Source of the DNA: Uloborus plumipes
Taxonomy: Eukaryota; Arthropoda; Arachnida; Araneae; Uloboridae
Direction: 5' to 3'
Assembly: GCA_038373865.1 (NCBI GenBank)
Contig: JAXGGA010002175.1
Coordinates: 62,001 to 126,000 of the forward strand
DNA: 64,000 nucleotides
In this document: piece by piece, positions 34,785 through 44,216 of the stretch
How positions within the stretch are numbered: the first letter of the stretch is position 1
How the letters are laid out: each line of letters starts with the position of its first letter
Translations under genes and position numbers: made by a program
Notes under the pieces: model-generated
The model's input: the letters and a program-made list of their open reading frames with translations, nothing else
Databases searched by the model: none
What the model was told of the DNA's origin: nothing

Positions 34785-35880
34785 GTACTTTAAAACATTT
34801 AGCATCTAATCTCTCCTAACTGATTGATAAAAGTGCGTAATAGTTTTGTAATATAGAGCAAATTAGCAAGCGAAAATTTAAATTTCAGCAACCGAACTAT
34901 AAAAATCTAATAACTTACTCTTAACTGACAAATTGATAAAAAGTACATAATAATTTTAAAATATAAAACACAAATACTTGTATTATTGTAACTACACTTG
35001 AAAAATTTAGTAACAATACCCTTAACTGACAAATGTATATACATAGTAACAAATTATAAAACAAAATAATAAAGAAAAGTTTGAATTTTCGCAACTGTAC
35101 TTTAAAAATTTAGTAAATATACTCTTAACTAACGGATTACTAAAAAGTAAATTTCAGTAAGAAAATATAAAATAAATTCATTTACGAAGGTTTCACTTCT
35201 CGCAACTGCACTTGAAAAATATTAACTAACCTTTTACTTACGAATTAATAAGTACATAATAGTTACAAAATATAAAACACACTAAAACACGAAGGTAAAC
35301 GGATATAATAATTACATAATAGTTACCTAACATGAAACAAATAATTGATGATACGATTAATAATTCTGTTTCCGTCCCTGCACTTTAAAACATTAAGTTA
35401 ATAAACTCTTAACTAACGAATCGGTAAAAGTACGTAACAGTTTTACAATACAGAACATATTAGCACAGGAAAGTTTCAATTTTCAAAGCTGAACTTTAAA
35501 AATCCAAAGCATACAAAGTAGAAAATAAACCAAAAAAAAATTAAAATTTCAACTTTCGCAACTGCTCTTCGAAAAATTAAACTAATTCTTAACGAACGAA
35601 TTAGTAAAAATTACGTAATAGCTACATGATTTAAAACACACTAATACACGAAGGTTTCAACTTTACTTTAAAAATTTAGTAAAGATTTTTCTTAACGTGC
35701 TGATAAAAAGTATACAATAGTTGCAAAATATAAAACGAACTAATAAAAGAAGGTTTCAATTTTCACAACTGCACTTTAAAAATTTACTAACAATACTCTT
35801 AACTAACGGCTCGATAAAAATTACATAATAGTTACGAAATATAAAGCAAACTAATGTACGAAGTTGGAAAACTTTAAAAG
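34785..35880. repeat. Degenerate tandem array, about 105-bp unit
   Basis: The landmark CTTAACTAACGAAT, followed by GATAAAAAGTACATAATAGT and ATATAAAACA, recurs at about 34816, 34921, 35022, 35124, 35234, 35409, 35589, 35692 and 35799. Most spacings are 101-110 bp; two are near 175-180 bp, suggesting decayed units. The array ends about 150 bp before the GC-rich island. Confidence 0.75.
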
Positions 35881-36029
35881 AAGCAAACGTTAAACATTAA
35901 AACCCGCTAACTAAACGAAATTATTTCTAAACTTTCTAGTGGATCAATAATAAACATTTCATTCCCGTAACGGACAAAACTGAAAAAAGCCGCGAAAAAA
36001 CAAGAGCCACTTACCGGGATATTACAGGA

Positions 36030-36440
36030 AAAGGGAAAACTGAAATCCTCTCGGGCATAAGTTTCGGTTTCGTTCCCAATTTCTGAGTACCGCGCTTCGG
36101 TAATAATTCGGTGATGGCTCAGGCCGGAACAAGCAGATCAGCAGGCGACTTTTTCCTGCAGGCACGCCTTCGAACTTTGCAGGGAAAACGCACAGCACCG
36201 ACCTTGCACTTCAGCGATGTAACTGGGAAGCCGCTCTGTACTCTACTGTGTGATATACAACAAACTGTGGCATCGGGGACCCAAGAACGGCTCTGACATC
36301 GCGGCCAGTGTAGGCACTTTCCACACACATACACAAGCAGTTCTTCAGCGTAGCGGTTGCAGGGTTACCGCGCCAACGGGATTTCGCCAAGGGGAACGGC
36401 GCCAAAGTGGGAAGGCAAGGCAAAGCCGGCATGCTCTTTC
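36030..36440. promoter_or_regulatory. GC/CpG-rich island, possible promoter or first exon
   Basis: About 400 bp with frequent CG dinucleotides and near-balanced composition, in strong contrast to the AT-rich flanks. Overlapping open frames of 60-108 codons occur on both strands, as expected in GC-rich DNA, and none has recognisable protein features. It could be the start region of a gene whose exons lie outside or are not recognisable, or a GC-rich repeat. A poly-T tract (36437-36462) follows. Confidence 0.3.
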
Positions 36441-36462
36441 TGTTTTTTTTTTTTTTTTTTTT

Positions 36463-37149
36463 CTTTCATTTTCAACCTCTTCGAGAAAATTTTCGATTGG
36501 AAATTTTGGAAACTTTTTCCGAATAGCGGTAGTTCGGGAATTACTTCGGAGTAATAAGTTTTTTATGGGGAAGTGAATAGAAAAGGCACATTTCTTTTTC
36601 CGTGAACTCTCGGTTTTCCGCGGTGCGGATTATCAACGGGTCTTTCACACTTCAAGATGCTATTGAAAAAGATTCAATCACGAATAACGCAGAGTTTTAA
36701 AATAAAAAAAAACAAGGACAACTAACCAACTTTTTAGTAAAAATTCAAACTGTACTAATGTTAGGGTTATTATTATTTTTAATATATGAGTGCGTTACTG
36801 TCCATTTTTAGCTTTACATTTTTTTTAATTCAAATTTACAGCTTTTAGCTATAATTGAAATGTATGTGCGAGTATTACTAATTTTTTCAGCTATTGTATT
36901 CACTAGTATCGGTTTTTCCTATTTTGCGGATTATTCGCGCTTATCCGCTGTTACCGTAATACACTATTCAGCGGATAGTCTTTATGTTACGGTATTTAAT
37001 TCGATAATTTTTTATTTGAAATCTTCATGTCGGTTGGTCAGATTGCTAAATGAAAACTTTTGTGCTATTTTATTTTAGAAATTTTTAGTGTCGTTAAAAT
37101 ATCTAGCATTTGGTACCAGACATTAAAAGTTATTTATGTGATAAGTGTT
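36463..37149. other. AT-rich, no gene seen
   Basis: No features recognised. Confidence 0.3.
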
Positions 37150-37246
37150 CCCAGGTAGCACAAATAACCTTTAAACGTTTTGTAAACGTTTTTAACCGGT
37201 TGTTACAACGTTAATAACCAGTTAAAAGCTAAATGTGCTACTTGGG
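37150..37246. mobile_element. CCCARGTAGCAC MITE, copy 3
   Basis: 97 bp, starting CCCAGGTAGCACAAATAACC and ending TGTGCTACTTGGG. TT flanks both ends. The most complete terminal inverted repeats of the family in this window. Confidence 0.8.
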
Positions 37247-37512
37247 TTACTACTTCTTTCTAAATGCAAGAGAACAGTTACGATTCTGCGTCAGTTTTTT
37301 TTCTGGGGGGGGGGATTAAAAGTGGGGCAGCAAAATCCAGTAAATGAACACTGCTATGTAAGTGACAGTAAAAGAATTACAAACCAGTAGACAAACACAA
37401 TATATTTTAGTCATTTTCTTTTTTGAATTGAATAGAAGAACGTTACTGCTACCAATTCATCTAAGAAAGTACTTTTGAAACCTTATTTTTTCAAAAAAAA
37501 AAAAAAGAAAAA

Positions 37513-37655
37513 CAATAATTAGAGTAATAGTAATAATTATAATAATAATAAAATAATAATAAAAGTGATAATAATAATAATAATGGTGATAATAATAATA
37601 ATAATAATAATAATAGTGATAATAATAATAATAATAATAATAACAATAACAATTA
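37513..37655. repeat. AAT microsatellite
   Basis: Interrupted (AAT)n of about 140 bp with GTG interruptions. It generates an artificial open frame of Tyr and Ile on the minus strand. Confidence 0.9.
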
Positions 37656-38589
37656 TAAGAATACAAACTGTTCATTTATTACAATGTAAAAAATGAATGT
37701 TGTTTTTACAGTATAATACAGCTAATTTTATAGTAATAAACTGTAAAATTGTTAATTTTACAGTTTATTATCGTGCATTTTTCAGTTTTAACCCATTAAT
37801 GCCTAGCGTCCCTTTTTAGGGACGGTCCAAAAAGTGAGTCTGAATTTTCCAAAAATGAACATTTCAACCAAATAATTGTGTTCAATTATTGCTTTGGTAT
37901 TGCTTCAATTCTGTATTAACAGATTTCAGCACATAACCGCTGTAAAGTGTGATCTGTAGCCATTTGATTATGATCTTAATCAAAAATTACATCGTTCACA
38001 ATCTCAAGAACAAAAAGCTAAGTTTTTAAAGTTATTAACAAGTAAATCTATCTGTGTTTGATATATGTGCTACTTTGATCGATGTTTTAGTTTACCTTTT
38101 TTTGCAATTTTGTAAATTTTAAATTTTTTAAGGATTTTATAGCAATTTAAGAACGTCCCTAAAAAGGGACGCTAGGCACCAATGGCTGCATTGTTTAACC
38201 GTTGCTGGTTTCTTGCTTAGAATCTATAATTTATATCAAGAGAAGTTAGTAAATGTTTTTAGACTGAAAAACAGATAATAATTGTCATTTTTTAAACATA
38301 TTTTATTTTAAAAATCTAATTAAATTAAATTAATTAATATATAAACTTAATTATACAACGTTCTTAAATATTTTCTCTTTTTTTAATTACAAAAAATACT
38401 CAAGGTAAATTTTGAGAGAAAGCTATTTCAAAAATGTAGTTCTTTAAAACACTAATTGTTCGTTGTATTTAATTACTTTTCCATTATGTATTTAGGTGTC
38501 TATTATTGTTTAGTCTGACTGTTGGGGGGAAGAAGCCCTAAGCTGTTTCAAAAGCTTAACATTTCACCTTGATGAAGAATTCAAGGATT

Positions 38590-38966
38590 GCATATGTGTC
38601 TGTTGTTTGGAAAAGGGGGGGGGTTGCAGATTTAATTTCAGAATACCCTGAGAATGCCAATTTTGATCTCTACTGTGACAATTTATTTACTTCTCTTGCG
38701 TTCCTACGTGATTATTTGTCGCAGAAAGGTTTTGTGCAAGAATCGGATTAAAAAATGCTCATGAACTAAAGTTACGTTGTTCAAAAAAGAAAAGAGAGGA
38801 AGTTTTGAATAACTGTCGATGACAGGTAAAATAATATTACGTTGGTTCGTTGGAATAATTGCAATGTCATAACTATTGCATTGAATCTTCATGGAGTTCA
38901 TCCTATTGTAAAGGTTAAGCGATTGTCCAACAGCGAAAAGAAAGTAATTGAAATTGTTGAACCAAA
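38590..38966 (+). pseudogene. piggyBac-like transposase remnant, part 1
   Basis: Reads VADLISEYPENANFDL, then YCDNLFTS, the motif holding the second catalytic Asp of piggyBac transposases (Asp codon near 38677). After stops and a frameshift it reads NVITIALNLHGVHP, then KVKRLSNSEKKVIEIVEPN, matching the family order. The first 250 or so residues, including the first catalytic Asp, are missing. The palindromic element is inserted at the TA of 38967-38968, directly after EPN. Confidence 0.85.
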
Positions 38967-40298
38967 TACACTGCGATGCAAAAGTTTAGACAAAATGCAA
39001 ATATGTGAATGAAAAGAAAACTATTCAACGAAATGCTTTCAAATTTCTACTGCAGGTACACAATATGGTCCCAAAAACGTGTCTGGAGTTCTTATAACTA
39101 TAACTGGAATCAAATTTTGGATATTACAAAATACATTATTTTACTTTGTTGCAAAAGTTTAGACAATAGTCAGATTTTATGCAAATATCCCTTGAAATGT
39201 GATTGGTGGAGGAAATGCGGGGCTGCATTATTCATTTATAAAGTGCAGAGATTGCTGAATAAATAATCAAACTCTCAAAAGCTCTTCAGTTCTCGTGTAA
39301 AGAAGATGAGAAAGTTTGGAAGCCGAAATTTGAAAATGAACCTACTTTATTAATTTTTTCTTTTAAATCGGCTCTAGTATGGTAGTACATTGTTTTTTTA
39401 CTTTGTGGAGAGCAAATTCAGACATGCGTATCGATCAAAAAGTCCAAGAAAAATTATATTTCTTAAGGATGAAGGAATTGAAAAAACGGCTCAAACTGAC
39501 GATTCGCCCCTTATTCCTACAAAACTTCAACTTGGGGCAAAAACAGCACGTGACAGCATAAGTAGATGAACAACTGAATCGGAATGCATTAAAAAAACAA
39601 AGAATTGTGAATGAGCCTTTTCGGACAGAGTGTCCCAAATAAGCCAGATTTTATTGGTAAAAGCAGCACAGCATATTATCATTGGATATTTCTCAAGTCC
39701 CGCGAAGAGAATTATAATCCATCCAGGCCATCCCAATGTTAATAATTTTTATCAATGAAAGTAACCATTCATTTTTTAGTCACGATGATACATATGCTGC
39801 TTTTCACGTTAAAATCTGGCTTATTTGGGACACTCTGTCCGAAAAGGCTCAGGCACAATTCTTTGTTTTTTTTTATGCATTCCGATTCAGTTGTTCATCT
39901 ACTTATGCTGTCACGTGCTGTTTTTGACCCAAGTTGAAGTTTTGTAGGAATAAGGGGCAAATCGTCAGTCTGAGCCGTTTTTTCAATTCCTTTATCCTTA
40001 AGAAATATAATTTTTCTTTTACTTTTTTATCGATACGCATGTCTGAATTTGCTCTCCACAAAGTGAAAAACAATGTACTACCATACTAGAGCCGATTTAA
40101 AAGACAAAAAATTAATAAGGTAGGTTCAGTTTCAAATTTCGGCTTCCAAACTTTCTCATCTTCTTTACACGAGAACTAAAGAGCTTTTGAGATTTTGATT
40201 ATTTATTCAGCAATCTCTGCACTTTACACTGAAGTGACAAAAGTCATGGGATAGCAATATGCAAATTTTCAGATGGCAGTAGCATCGCATAGAACAGG

Positions 40299-40305
40299 TA
40301 TAAAT
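40299..40305 (+). promoter_or_regulatory. TATA box of transposase gene, copy 2
   Basis: TATAAAT 65 bases upstream of the transposase ATG at 40370, within the element and identical in copy 1. Confidence 0.5.
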
Positions 40306-40348
40306 GCGCAGTGCTTTTACAGAGTTTTCATTTCTGTTCAAGTTATTC

Positions 40349-40354
40349 ATGTGA
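40349..40354 (+). promoter_or_regulatory. Minimal start-stop upstream ORF
   Basis: ATGTGA, a start codon followed directly by a stop, 15 bases before the transposase ATG. If transcription starts near the TCATTTCTG downstream of the TATA box, scanning ribosomes would meet it first. Present at 1278-1283 in copy 1 too. A damping effect on transposase translation is an inference from known start-stop elements. Confidence 0.4.
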
Positions 40355-40369
40355 AGAGGTTTTAACGTG

Positions 40370-41413
40370 ATGATGACCGCACGACGTGAATTAACAGACT
40401 TTGAACGCGGAATGTTAGTTGGAGCTAGACGCATGGGTCATGCCATTTCGGAAATCGTTAGAGAATTCAACATTCCCAGATCCACTGTGTCAAGAGTGTG
40501 CCGAGAGTATGAAATTTCAGGCATAACATCCCACCATGGACAGCGCAGTGGTCGACCGCCTGCACTTAAAGATCGAGACCGGCGACGTCTGCAAAGAGTC
40601 GTAAATTCTAACAGACAAGCAACACTGCGTCAAATCACCGTAGAAATCAATGTGGGACGTACAATGGACGTGTCTGCTAGAACTGTGCGGAGAAATTTGG
40701 ATTTCTTGGGCTATTCCAGCAGAAGACCGACTCGAGTGCCTTTACTGACAGAACGACATCGCTTGCAGCGACTCTCGTGGGCACGTGAGCATATCGGTTG
40801 GTCCCTAGATGAATGGAAAACCGTGGCCTGGTCCGATGAGTCACGATTTCAGCTGGTAAGAGCCGATGGTAGGGTTCGAGTGTGGCGCAGACCCCACGAA
40901 GCCATGGACCCAAACTGTCAGCAAGGCACTGTTCAAGCTGGTGGTGGCTCTGTAATGGTGTGGGCTGTTTTTTCATGGCATGGACTTGGTCCTCTAGTGC
41001 GACTGGACCGAACATTGACTGGAAATGCTTATGTGCAGCTACTTGGAGATCACTTGCAGCCATTCATGGACTTCATGTACCCAAACAACGATGGGATTTT
41101 TATGGATGACAATGCGCCATGTCACCGGGCCACAACTGTTCGCAATTGGTTTGAAGAAAATTCTGGACAATTCCAACGAATGATTTGGCCACCTAGATCG
41201 CCCGACATGAATCCCATTGAGCATTTATGGGACACCATCGAGAGGTCTGTTCGTGCCCAAAATCCTGCCCCATCAACGCTTTCACAATTATGGACGTCTA
41301 TCGAGACAGCATGGCTCAATATTCCTGCAGAAGACTTCCAACGACTTGTTGAGTCCATGCCACGTCGAGTTGTTGCACTTTGCCGGGCAAAAGGAGGGCC
41401 GACACGATATTAA
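40370..41413 (+). CDS. DD36E Tc1-like transposase, intact frame
   Basis: A 347-residue transposase, full length for the family. It would bind the element's own inverted repeats in the nucleus, excise the element and join it to a TA. From the N-terminus: a first helix-turn-helix at about residues 20-50 (ISEIVREFNIPRSTVSRVC), a basic GQRSGRPP linker near 58-64, a second helix-turn-helix at about 83-115, then the DDE domain. The catalytic residues are Asp156 (WSDESRF), Asp247 (MDDNAPCH) and Glu284 (NPIEHLWD). Thirty-six residues lie between the last two, rather than Tc1's 34, which places it with the DD36E group (Incomer-like). The start is ATG 40370, followed by Thr; the preceding codon is GTG. 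Frame, motifs and ends are intact, so it could be active. One caution: Cys in ALCRAKGG near the C-terminus, where copy 1 has Arg. No AATAAA occurs before the element's end; one lies in the flank at 41453. Confidence 0.93.
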   Translation: MMTARRELTDFERGMLVGARRMGHAISEIVREFNIPRSTVSRVCREYEISGITSHHGQRSGRPPALKDRDRRRLQRVVNSNRQATLRQITVEINVGRTMDVSARTVRRNLDFLGYSSRRPTRVPLLTERHRLQRLSWAREHIGWSLDEWKTVAWSDESRFQLVRADGRVRVWRRPHEAMDPNCQQGTVQAGGGSVMVWAVFSWHGLGPLVRLDRTLTGNAYVQLLGDHLQPFMDFMYPNNDGIFMDDNAPCHRATTVRNWFEENSGQFQRMIWPPRSPDMNPIEHLWDTIERSVRAQNPAPSTLSQLWTSIETAWLNIPAEDFQRLVESMPRRVVALCRAKGGPTRY

Positions 41414-41718
41414 GAGGTATCCCATGACTTTTGTCACTTCAGTGTATAAATGAATAAAAAAGTCCCGCATTTCCTCCACCAATCACATTTCAGGGGATAT
41501 TTGCATAAAATCTGACTATTGTCTAAACTTTTGCAACAATGTAAAAAAATGTCTTTTGTAATATCCAAAATTTGATTCCAGTTATAGATTTAAGAACTCC
41601 AGACACGTATTTGGGACCATATTGTGTACCTGCAGTATAAATTTGAAAGCATTTCGTTGAATAGTTTTCTTTTTATTCACATATTTGCATTTTGTCTAAA
41701 CTTTTGCATCGCAGTGTA

Positions 41719-41935
41719 TATATGGTTGCTCAGTATAATCGTTGCATAGGAAAAAAGATCCCATGCATCAAATATCGGGAACTACCGGTTTTTGATTCAC
41801 TCTAAAAAATGGTGGTAGCCGGTCTTCATTTTTATTTTAGAAGCTGCTGTACAAAATGCGTTGTGCTCAAGAGTACCGGATTGAGTTAGGTATTATGGGG
41901 CTAGTTGTTATATTGCTTTAAATAAGACTCAGGTA
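41719..41935 (+). pseudogene. piggyBac-like transposase remnant, part 2
   Basis: Continues the transposase interrupted at 38966: MVAQYNRCIGKKDPMHQ matches the YNxxMGGVDxxDQ region of the family, with the third catalytic Asp apparently retained as the D of GKKD. After a frameshift it reads YRFLIHSKKWW, a stop, then PVFIFILEAAVQNALCS, as in the family's KKWWWPLF segment. It decays towards the subterminal repeat at 42172. Confidence 0.85.
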
Positions 41936-42536
41936 AAATGTGCCTATTGAAGTAAAAGAGCTTATCGGAATACAGCAAATGCAATACGTAGGTTTGCAGA
42001 ACAAATGCTTTGCTGACTTTCATACTCAACAACACCAATATGTCCTTGTTCTCTGAATCTACTTCCCAGTTTATGTTAATTGCTGTTTTTATTTCTTCTT
42101 ATAAATTGTCATTTTCAATATTACATCGTAGGCAGAAAAAAAAATTTGGTAAAAAAGTATGTACCCTCTGGTGCCTAGCGTCCCTTTTTAGGGACGATTT
42201 TTCTTTCTTAAATAAAAAAATTAATTTTTACATGATAATTTTTTAACTATTTTTCCTGACCATTAAACACTATTTGTAACCAGTATACAAAGTATCGATG
42301 AAAAAAAAAATGTCAGGCATTAATGGGTTAAACTGGAACCTTTACTGCCAGTGTTATACTGTTGTTTTTACAGTATAACACAGCAAAATTTTACGGCAAT
42401 AAACTGTAAAATTGCTAACTTTACATTAAGAAACTAAAATTGCTAGTTTTAGTTTGTTACTGTGCATTTTACAGTTTTAAATTTTAATCTCGGCTGCCTC
42501 TATTATACTGTAAAAACAAGTTTATTTTTTGCAGTG

Positions 42537-42940
42537 AAGGATGTGTACAGTCACTGACCATGATACTCTAATAAGTAACTACAGTGAAACCCTGATTTCA
42601 CGTTTCTAAAATGACTGGGTTCACAAAATGTTAAAGTTAGGGGAAAAATTTAAAGCACCTGCCGAAAGGACAGGCTGAAGAAAACGTAAAATGCGGGAAA
42701 ATTGAAGATTCCGAGGACGTAAAATCGGGATCTTGCTATAATTAAAAATGAGCTCAAACTGTCGTTACACTGTTCCAACTTTAAAGTGAAAAACAAATAG
42801 CGTCATAGCATCAACAATGTCGTTTGTCAAAAAAAAAAAAAAAAAAACAATGTAACAATAAAACAGAAAAATTAAAACATCAAATTCATTCATTTCTGTC
42901 AATTCAATACTGTTTGCGTTTTTTTTTAAATTTTATTTTA
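42537..42940. other. No gene seen; possible pogo-like end
   Basis: CAGTGAAACCCTGATTTCAC at about 42582 resembles a pogo/Tigger-type terminus. A poly-A run lies at 42829-42846. Confidence 0.3.
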
Positions 42941-44216
42941 GGGGAGAGGGGGCACATGTGGACAAAATTGCCATTTTTGTATGTTTTCATTGTTAATTTG
43001 AGATATAAAAGAAATAAATGCTATACATGATAAATCAAATATTTGCTAATATTTTAATGCAGTTACCTATCTTGTTCAACAGTGAATTCCAGCCAAAAAA
43101 TAAGTCAAAAATATGTAAAATTTTGTTCACATCTGCCCCAGTAGGGGGGCAGTTGTAAACACACCTGGGGCACAAGTAAACACGAATACATAAATGGAAA
43201 TAAAATACACCTAAGCTTATTTTTAAGTATACTGCTAATTACACATTAACAAACACTTACAATGAAAATATCAAGGTATTTATTTAAAGTGATTAATTGA
43301 CTCAATTCAATGAACATTGTAGCCTTCAAGTTTTACAGAAAAAGAAGCAGAAGATGTAGCTCGACATGTGCCACCTAAACTGAAGGTGGTGGTAGTTTTA
43401 GCAGAATATCATCAGAGTGTTTACCATCGATGTATCATCTGTTTTTGGAAAAATAAAAGTTTCATTCATAGTAAATGTTTGATTTTTTGGTAGTGAATTT
43501 TACGAGGACAAAGTCCTTCACAGCTGAATTTTATGGTGCAAGGTTGACTTCAGCACAAATTTCTTAATAGTTGTAGTCTTCAAAACTAATGTCGGACACA
43601 TCGTCACTTACTGCAACTCCAAACTGTTCCTTTTACAACAGTTTAGCAAGTTTAACTTTCTTTTCTTTGCAACTCTTTTAGATTTTAATTAAATATTTAG
43701 TATTGAAACTTTTAATTATTCAATATTTCTTAATTAGACTATTCAATATGTAAAAAAAATCAACAATTTTTGAAATTGAAATAACTAAATACCATTATAG
43801 GGCACAGATGAACTGCTCACATCTGCCTCTACATAACGTGTTTACATGTGCCCCTCAACTTAGGCTGAATTTGATAAAAAACTATATTTTTTTTCAAATT
43901 AAAAAAAAAAAAATAGTGCATGAAAACTTTCCTTATTAATTCCTCTTTAAGACGGATAAAGTTAAAATAAAAAAAAAATAGTTTTGGATGTGTTTTTACT
44001 CGGTGAACTGGAACATAAAAGTATATTAGCACCTTCCAAAACATAAGATCTTTGATAACTAAAAAACAAAATGGTTTAGATCTTTGAAATTTCAGGCAAG
44101 ATATAGTTCTTGTATTACCATCTACATAATTTTTTTTCAGATTTTTCTCTTCATGTTAATTGGGAAAAATATCGTTTGTTCACATGTGCCCCTGTTTACA
44201 TGTGCCCCCCTCTTCC
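42941..44216. mobile_element. GGG-ended, TA-flanked non-autonomous DNA transposon (GGGCACATGTG type)
   Basis: 1276 bp, starting GGGGAGAGGGGGCACATGTG and ending in the inverted form of GGAAGAGGGGGGCACATG. TTA, or at least TA, flanks both ends. The motif GGGGCACATGTR and its relatives (CACATCTGCCCC, TTACATGTGCCCC) recur inside in both orientations, at about 43131-43175, 43817-43858 and 44180-44207. No transposase frame. Same size and layout as 6820-8124 but a different terminal word. Confidence 0.7.

Larger units (their letters stand above)
40227..41444 (+). mobile_element. Tc1/mariner DD36E transposon, copy 2 (apparently intact)
   Basis: 1218 bp, perfect 27-bp terminal inverted repeats (40227-40253 and 41418-41444), TA at 40225-40226 and 41445-41446. 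The left arm of the surrounding palindrome supplies the pre-insertion sequence GCACTTTATAAATGAAT with a single copy of the TA, proving the target duplication. Contains an uninterrupted transposase frame; the right repeat begins four bases after the stop codon. Confidence 0.97.
38969..41716. mobile_element. Palindromic Tc1/mariner-type element with 685-bp arms (IR/DR)
   Basis: The left arm (38969-39653, 685 bp) and the right arm (39810-40226 plus 41447-41716, 687 bp) are nearly identical inverted copies around a spacer of about 156 bp. TA flanks both ends (38967-38968 and 41717-41718). The ends start CACTGCGATGCAAAAGTTTA. The 16-base word GCAAAAGTTTAGACAA occurs twice per arm, 173 bases apart on the left (38978 and 39151) and mirrored at 41519 and 41692: the outer and inner direct repeats of IR/DR-type Tc1 elements. 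No transposase gene is recognisable, so it is a fold-back, non-autonomous form. The DD36E copy 2 is inserted in the right arm. Confidence 0.9.
37792..42327 (+). mobile_element. piggyBac-like element, decayed, with nested insertions
   Basis: Flanked by TTAA at 37788-37791 and 42328-42331. Perfect 13-bp ends CCCATTAATGCCT (37792-37804; inverted at 42315-42327). A TGCCTAGCGTCCC-plus-hairpin motif (CGTCCCTTTTTAGGGACG core) occurs at 37800-37824, inverted at 38154-38178, and direct at 42172-42196, giving mirror-symmetric subterminal repeats. A transposase remnant lies inside, interrupted by the palindromic element at 38969-41716. Without that insertion it would be about 1.8 kb, shorter than an intact piggyBac, so the 5' part of the gene is deleted. 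Confidence 0.88.
37682..42536. mobile_element. CACTGTAAAA palindromic MITE hosting a nested insertion
   Basis: The left end (CAATGTAAAAAATGAATGTT at 37682) and the far right end (TTTATTTTTTGCAGTG ending at 42536) belong to the MITE family. The modules read continuously across 37791/42328 if the 4.5-kb piggyBac element between them is removed. The copy is a tandem of two units; the insertion is in the first. Confidence 0.8.

Noticed and set aside
34785..35880. CRISPR-like array
   Set aside because: Units of about 105 bp are similar along most of their length, with no constant repeats and unique spacers; the genome is animal.
37457..37675. 72-codon minus-strand frame rich in Tyr and Ile
   Set aside because: It is a translation of the AAT microsatellite and flanking A/T runs.
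39435..39937. Pairs of similar short frames (for example 39435-39638 minus and 39736-39927 plus)
   Set aside because: They are the same DNA read in the two arms of the palindromic element, not two genes.
40367..40369. GTG as the transposase start codon
   Set aside because: In an animal gene the ATG immediately after it (40370) is the sensible start.
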